Below, piece by piece: positions 59,736-64,000 of a stretch of 64,000 nt of DNA. Position 1 is the first letter of the stretch. Each line of letters opens with the position of its first letter. The notes beneath the pieces were generated by a model that made no database searches, had not been told where the DNA came from, and worked only from the letters and a program-made list of their open reading frames with translations. Location: assembly GCF_021117295.1 (NCBI RefSeq), contig NZ_CP088247.1:721001-785000 (forward strand), read 5' to 3'. Source of the stretch: Methylorubrum sp. B1-46 (GTDB lineage Bacteria; Pseudomonadota; Alphaproteobacteria; Rhizobiales; Beijerinckiaceae). The position numbers and the translations under genes were made by a program.

Positions 59736-61262
59736 ATGTGGCGCGCCCTCGTCTTCCTGGCCCTCCTGGCCGTCGCCGCCTACGGCGCGGTGTGGATCGC
59801 CGACCATCCAGGCACCGTGACCGTCGTCTGGAACGGCTACGAGGTCGGTATGAGCCTCGCCATCGCGCTCACCGGCGTGCTGGTGGCGGCCATCGTCATC
59901 GGCCTGATCTGGGCGATCGTGACCGGCGTGATCGGCCTGCCCGCCAGCATCAGCCGCTCGACCCGCGAGCGTCGCCGCAACAAGGGCCTCGCCTCGCTCT
60001 CGCGGGGCATGATCGCCGTCGGCTCCGGTGACCCGCTCGCCGCGCGCCGCCACGCGGGCGATGCCGAGCGGCTGCTCGGCAGCCAGCCTCTGACGCTCCT
60101 TCTCAAGGCCCAGGCGGCGCAGATCTCCGGCGACCGGGACGCGGCCGAGCAGGCGTTCAAGCGCATGGCGGACGATCCCGAGACCCGTGTGCTCGGCCTG
60201 CGCGGCCTGTTCGTCGAAGCCCGCCGCCGCGAGGACGAGGGCGCTGCCCGCGCCTACGCCACCGAGGCCGCCCGGCTCGCCCCGAGCGTCACCTGGGCGA
60301 ACGAGGCGGTTCTGGAGGCGCAATGCGCCGACGGCGAGTGGTCCGCCGCGACGGAGACCGTGGAGCGCCGTGCCTCGCTCGGCCTGATGGACAAGCACGC
60401 CGCACGCCGTCAGCGGGCGGTCCTGCTCACCGCGGCCGCCCAGCGCCACGAGGCCGGCGAGCCCGACACCGCGATCGAGCAGGCGCTGAAAGCGGTCAAG
60501 CTCGCCCCGGACCTCGTACCCGCAGCCGTCATCGCCGGCCGTCTGCTCGCCCGGCGCAACGACCTGCGCAAGGCCGCCAAGATCGTCGAGGCGGCCTGGA
60601 AGGCGACGCCGCATCCGGAACTCGCCAAGGTCTACCTCAACCTGCGCACCGGTGATTCCGCCCGCGACCGTCTGGCCCGCGCCGAGACCCTCGCCAAGCT
60701 CTCGTCCTGGGATCCGGAATCGCGCCTCGTGATCGCGCAGGCCGCGACCGAGGCCAAGGATTTCGCCCGCGCCCGCGAGGCGCTGGCGCCGCTGACCGAC
60801 GACCGGCCGACGGCGCGCGTCTGCCGGATGATGGCGCGGATCGAGGCGGCCGAGCACGGGGCCGAGAGCGGACGCTCCCGCGAGTGGCTCGCCCGTGCCG
60901 CCCGCGCCCCGCGCGACCCGGCCTGGATCGCCGACGGCGTCATCTCCGAGCGCTGGGCCCCGGTCTCGCCGGTCACCGGCCGCCTCGACGCCTTCGTGTG
61001 GAAGACGCCGCCCGAGATCCTGGCCGGCCCCGACGAGGATGACGCGCCGGCCCCGACTGAGCCGGCGGCTCCGGCCGAGATCCCGGTGGCGCCCGTTCCG
61101 GCCCCGGTCACGAGCGACAGCCCGGCCCCCTCGACACCGGGCTTCCTCCAGACCGGTGCCGGCACCCCGTCTGCGCTGTCGACGCCCGCGCCGGTCAACG
61201 CCCCTGCCGGCCCCTCGCCGGCTCCGCAGACGACCGCGGACCGCCCCCGCCGCATCGCGTGA
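59736..61262 (+). CDS. HemY-family membrane protein (TPR domain)
   Basis: A 508-residue protein with two N-terminal membrane helices (about 3-22 and 38-64), the HemY_N domain, and a large TPR-like helical domain (about 75-400). A Pro/Ala-rich tail follows. Landmarks are ADHPGTVTVVWNGYEVGMSL and LLLKAQAAQISGDRDAAEQA. It is the HemY (proteobacterial, not protoporphyrinogen-oxidase) family encoded after hemD; its precise role in haem formation is unresolved. AAGGAGG lies ten bases upstream of the ATG. A perfect hairpin follows nine bases after the stop. Confidence 0.9.
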   Translation: MWRALVFLALLAVAAYGAVWIADHPGTVTVVWNGYEVGMSLAIALTGVLVAAIVIGLIWAIVTGVIGLPASISRSTRERRRNKGLASLSRGMIAVGSGDPLAARRHAGDAERLLGSQPLTLLLKAQAAQISGDRDAAEQAFKRMADDPETRVLGLRGLFVEARRREDEGAARAYATEAARLAPSVTWANEAVLEAQCADGEWSAATETVERRASLGLMDKHAARRQRAVLLTAAAQRHEAGEPDTAIEQALKAVKLAPDLVPAAVIAGRLLARRNDLRKAAKIVEAAWKATPHPELAKVYLNLRTGDSARDRLARAETLAKLSSWDPESRLVIAQAATEAKDFARAREALAPLTDDRPTARVCRMMARIEAAEHGAESGRSREWLARAARAPRDPAWIADGVISERWAPVSPVTGRLDAFVWKTPPEILAGPDEDDAPAPTEPAAPAEIPVAPVPAPVTSDSPAPSTPGFLQTGAGTPSALSTPAPVNAPAGPSPAPQTTADRPRRIA

Positions 61263-61270
61263 AGCCTCCC

Positions 61271-61295
61271 GCCGCCCGGTCGAGCACCGGGCGGC
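61271..61295 (+). terminator. Hairpin terminator after hemY
   Basis: GCCGCCCGGT (61271-61280) and ACCGGGCGGC (61286-61295) form a perfect 10-bp stem with a five-base loop, nine bases past the hemY stop. No T-run follows. It likely ends the hemD-mitofilin-hemY transcript. Confidence 0.65.
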
Positions 61296-61420
61296 GCACA
61301 TGGCATGCATTCTGTGGCATTCTCTGCCTTGCCAGATGTCAGCGCCCCGGCTACAGACCCGCCACCTGCCGCAAGTGACCACCGCCCGCGCCGAGCGCGC
61401 GTCGGTCCCCGGCCGGTTCC

Positions 61421-61510
61421 GGAGGGGTGGCCGAGTGGTTGAAGGCGCACGCCTGGAAAGTGTGTATACGGGAAACCGTATCGCGGGTTCGAATCCCGCT
61501 CCCTCCGCCA
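61421..61510 (+). tRNA. tRNA-Ser (anticodon GGA)
   Basis: A 90-base class II tRNA. Acceptor GGAGGGG pairs with CCCTCC (one mismatch-tolerant end), the D arm contains GAGTGGTTGAAGG, and the anticodon stem CACGC/GTGTG holds loop CTGGAAA with anticodon GGA, reading UCC/UCU serine codons. It has a long variable arm (TATACGGGAAACCGTATC) and T arm GCGGGTTCGAATCCCGC. CCA is encoded at 61508-61510. It stands alone between hemY and the helicase gene; no duplicated 3' end indicating an integrated element was seen nearby. Confidence 0.97.
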
Positions 61511-61825
61511 GAATTCATCACAACCGATCGTCTCCGCGCGCGATTTTGGATCGCAGCCTTCTTGCCCTTCATCCTCTTTTCGTGATTTCGCTTCGGCGGT
61601 TGTAGCCTGACTGGCAGCCACCTCGCTTTTCGCGCTGGCGACGAAGAACTCATCCCTCAAAACGTGTAAAATTTCGAGGCGGAACCCTTCATCGCGCTGT
61701 GGAGATTGCTTCGGCGAAGAGGCACCCTCCTCGTCTGCGTCAAGAGACCGTGCCACGGTTGCCGCGTCTGTTCAGGCCCGCGCGAGGCCTGGTCCTGTGA
61801 CGGACGCCCTGTCGAAAGGGAGTCG
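61511..61825. other. Intergenic region between tRNA-Ser and helicase
   Basis: These 315 bases hold no gene I can support. The helicase frame is open back to 61706, but the extra residues (Cys/Arg-rich) do not resemble the family. Bases 61600-61690 are AT-richer and probably contain the helicase promoter. No hairpin of note was seen. Confidence 0.4.
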
Positions 61826-63970
61826 ATGGCCCGCAAGCGTCTCCGTCCCACCATTGAGAGCCTGATCGAGGCGGTCGGCCGGCTCGGCCTTGCGCCGAAC
61901 ACCGTCGATCTTGAGGCTCTGCGTGCCCATCTCGAACTTCCAGAACTCGGAGCGGCGGTCGAGGACGAGCGCGTGGCCCATGCGTTGCGGGAGATGCAGA
62001 GAGCCCGCGCCTTTGCCGAGACCGGGTTGCCGGCCCTCAAGCGGGCGCTCCCTGCCCTGAGGGCCGCGCTGTCCAAGGACCACAGCATCCGCTGGAGTGT
62101 CCGGATCGGCATCCCGCTGCTCGATGCCGGACGGATGGATCTGCGCATCGACGCTGCGCCGGACCCGCTCATCGCCGAAATCCTCGACGGCATGGCCGCC
62201 CGCAACGATCCGGCGCGCCGGCTGGAGGAGCTGCGTGCCGCCGTGGCGGAGATGACGGCACGCACGGCACGCGACCTGCGCAAGCCGATCGATCGGCTCA
62301 GAGGCCAGATCCTCTCCGATCTGCGCGAAGTCGGCGCCGACGCGGCTGCCTATCTCGAGCATATGGACCGCTCACTGCGCTCCCGCCCCTTCAACCTCAA
62401 TCCCAGGCTCGCCCGCGCCCTCACGGATGCGCTGACACCGGTTCGCCAGCGGGCCAAGGCCGTGGCGCGTGAAGGCTCACGCCTGCGGCGCCTGCGCGAT
62501 CAGGTCGGCTTCGGCGCCTACATCGAAAAATTCACCGCGGCGCGCCGGCTGAACCGCCGCATCGTCTTCCACATGGGGCCGACCAATTCCGGCAAGACCT
62601 ACGCAGCTCTGCAGGTGCTGGCTGCCGCCCCCACCGGCGCCTATCTCGCGCCACTGCGGCTCCTGGCGCTGGAGAACTATGAGGGTCTGCGCGAGCGGGG
62701 CCTGCGCGCCGGCATGGTCACGGGAGAGGAGGTGCTGGGAGAGGCCGGCGCGACGCATACGGCCCGCACGATCGAGACGGCCGACCTCACCCGCCCGATC
62801 GACGTCGCCGTCATCGATGAGATTCAGATGCTCATGGACCCGGACCGGGGCTGGGCCTGGACGAACGCCCTGTTCGGTGTTCCGGCCAAGACCGTCATCG
62901 TTTGCGGATCGGACGATGCCCTGTCCTATGTCCGCCGCGCCGCCGAAGCGGCGAATGAATCGCTCGAGGTGATCGCCTTCGAGCGCAAGTCGCCGCTCGT
63001 GCTTCTGGACGAGCCCGTGCCGCTGGAGAAGGTCGAGCCAGGCGATGCCGTGGTCGCCTTCTCCCGCCGCGCGGTGCATGAAAATCGCGAGATCCTCGTC
63101 GCCCGCGGGCACCGGGTCGCGACGATCTACGGCGCCCTCTCGCCGGAGGTTCGCCGCGCCGAGGCGGCGCGCTTCCGCTCGGGCGACGCCAACGTCCTCG
63201 TGACCACGGACGCCATCGGCATGGGCCTCAATCTGGGTCCGCTGAGGCGGATCGTCTTCTCAGCCGTGCGCAAGTGGGACGGCGTCGAGGATCGCGCGCT
63301 TACCAATTCGGAGATCCGGCAGATCGCTGGCCGGGCCGGGCGCTACGGCCATCACGAGGTCGGCTACGTCGCGGCAACCGAGGCGACGGCCATCGAGCCG
63401 GTTCGGACAGCCCTGGCCGGCGCGCCCACGGCGCCGGCTGCCGACACGCGCTTCTACGTCCGCCCGGACCTGACGGCGATCCGCTCCGTGGCGGAGGAGA
63501 TGCGCACGCCCAGCCTCTACGAGGTGATGACGCATTTCGCGCGGGCCACCTTCTATGCCGGCTCGCCGTTCCAGCCCTCGGCCCTGGAGGAGGTTCTGGA
63601 GATCGCGCGCATCATCGACCGCGCGCGTCTTCCGATCGAGGAGAAGTTCGTCTTCTCGGTCTGCCCGATCAACCGGCGCGACGAGATCGCCATGGGTATG
63701 CTGGAGCGGTGGAGTCAGGTTCGGGCGGCGGGCGCGACGGTGCCCGCCCTGAGAGCGAGCCTCGCGGGCGAACTCGATTATCAGGAGCGGACCGTGAAGC
63801 TTGCCAGCGCCTATCTGTGGCTGTCGCGGCGCTTTCCGGAGACCTTCGACGATGTCGAGGCGATCCGGCACATGCGCGGACGCGCCAACGACGCGATCGA
63901 GGATCACTTGCGGCAGACGGCAACCCGCAAGGCGGAGCGCCGAACCCGGCGTTCCGTCGGCGGCCGGTGA
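61826..63970 (+). CDS. Suv3-like DExH-box RNA helicase
   Basis: A 714-residue superfamily 2 helicase of the Suv3 type, related to the mitochondrial degradosome helicase. An N-terminal helical region (1-240) precedes the motor: Walker A GPTNSGKT (251-258), AVIDEIQML with DEIQ at 331-334, VLVTTDAIGMGLNLG for motif V, and EIRQIAGRAGRYG for motif VI. The C-terminal region carries the Suv3 conserved segment. It probably unwinds structured RNA for an exonuclease. The start ATG 61826 has GGGAG close upstream. Its stop overlaps a possible GTG start of the next gene. Confidence 0.92.
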   Translation: MARKRLRPTIESLIEAVGRLGLAPNTVDLEALRAHLELPELGAAVEDERVAHALREMQRARAFAETGLPALKRALPALRAALSKDHSIRWSVRIGIPLLDAGRMDLRIDAAPDPLIAEILDGMAARNDPARRLEELRAAVAEMTARTARDLRKPIDRLRGQILSDLREVGADAAAYLEHMDRSLRSRPFNLNPRLARALTDALTPVRQRAKAVAREGSRLRRLRDQVGFGAYIEKFTAARRLNRRIVFHMGPTNSGKTYAALQVLAAAPTGAYLAPLRLLALENYEGLRERGLRAGMVTGEEVLGEAGATHTARTIETADLTRPIDVAVIDEIQMLMDPDRGWAWTNALFGVPAKTVIVCGSDDALSYVRRAAEAANESLEVIAFERKSPLVLLDEPVPLEKVEPGDAVVAFSRRAVHENREILVARGHRVATIYGALSPEVRRAEAARFRSGDANVLVTTDAIGMGLNLGPLRRIVFSAVRKWDGVEDRALTNSEIRQIAGRAGRYGHHEVGYVAATEATAIEPVRTALAGAPTAPAADTRFYVRPDLTAIRSVAEEMRTPSLYEVMTHFARATFYAGSPFQPSALEEVLEIARIIDRARLPIEEKFVFSVCPINRRDEIAMGMLERWSQVRAAGATVPALRASLAGELDYQERTVKLASAYLWLSRRFPETFDDVEAIRHMRGRANDAIEDHLRQTATRKAERRTRRSVGGR

Positions 63971-64000
63971 AGGATCGGCGCGGTTCGCTCCGACGCACTT
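63967..64000 (+). CDS. Possible start of next gene (cut by window end)
   Basis: A GTG at 63967 overlaps the helicase TGA by four bases and opens a frame VKDRRGSLRRT that runs to the window edge. In many alphaproteobacteria an S4-domain RNA-binding protein follows the Suv3-like helicase, so this may be its beginning, but eleven residues are too few to confirm. Confidence 0.3.
   Translation, partial: MKDRRGSLRRT

Noticed and set aside
58734..61382. An 882-codon open frame on the minus strand opposite mitofilin and hemY
   Set aside because: Composition is Arg/Gly/Ala-rich with no domain, and it mirrors two well-supported genes on the other strand; GC-rich codon structure creates such shadows.

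Overview
The window is a stretch of GC-rich, densely coded alphaproteobacterial chromosome. Several markers point to the Hyphomicrobiales (Rhizobiales), most likely Methylobacterium/Methylorubrum or a close relative: the FlaF/FlbT flagellin regulators, DUF1217, DUF2336 and DUF1491 proteins, a DivJ-like kinase, the mitofilin-HemY pair, and two families of short palindromic repeats. The species cannot be fixed from sequence alone. No insertion sequence, prophage, CRISPR array or rRNA operon was seen.

Region 1 (1-17.7 kb) is a flagellar locus. It runs from a truncated flagellin gene and a PilZ protein through DUF1217, flgF, fliI, flgE, flgK, flgL, flaF, flbT, flgD and fliQ. A chemoreceptor gene on the opposite strand follows, then flhA, fliR, a FliJ-like coiled-coil protein, a rod-binding protein, a FlgN-like chaperone and a FliL-like membrane protein. 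Together they encode rod, hook, hook-filament junction, export gate and export ATPase, with FlaF/FlbT controlling flagellin synthesis.

Region 2 (18-31.3 kb) holds DUF2336, DUF1491, a peptidoglycan-binding protein and a DivJ/PdhS-type histidine kinase. It continues with a cytochrome bd subunit II that has no subunit I beside it but does have a 32-residue DUF2474 partner. An MFS transporter coupled to a 41-residue membrane protein follows, then a PBP1A with a nuclease-fold tail, a divergent pair of small secreted proteins (phospholipase A2-like and Cys-rich) and a membrane-anchored TAXI receptor.

Region 3 (31.6-45.4 kb) is more accessory. It carries AMP nucleosidase, TrmO, an ATP-grasp/FemAB-like acetyltransferase pair behind an AT-rich leader, DUF1810, a histone-deacetylase-family enzyme and a GT21 glycosyltransferase. 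It ends with three consecutive coiled-coil genes and a translationally coupled pair of secreted proteins of unknown function.

Region 4 (45.4-64 kb) is mixed housekeeping. It includes a glutamine amidotransferase, an aldo/keto reductase with a divergent AraC regulator and a 21-bp-spaced direct repeat, tRNA-Leu(CAA), YqaA-DsbB, a ParB-like protein, an acyltransferase, an EVE protein, gpsA, a PAS-PAS chemoreceptor, tsaD, hemD, mitofilin, hemY, tRNA-Ser(GGA) and a Suv3-type helicase. The gpsA/tsaD/hemD/mitofilin/hemY order is the usual alphaproteobacterial one, except that hemC is absent and a chemoreceptor sits between gpsA and tsaD.
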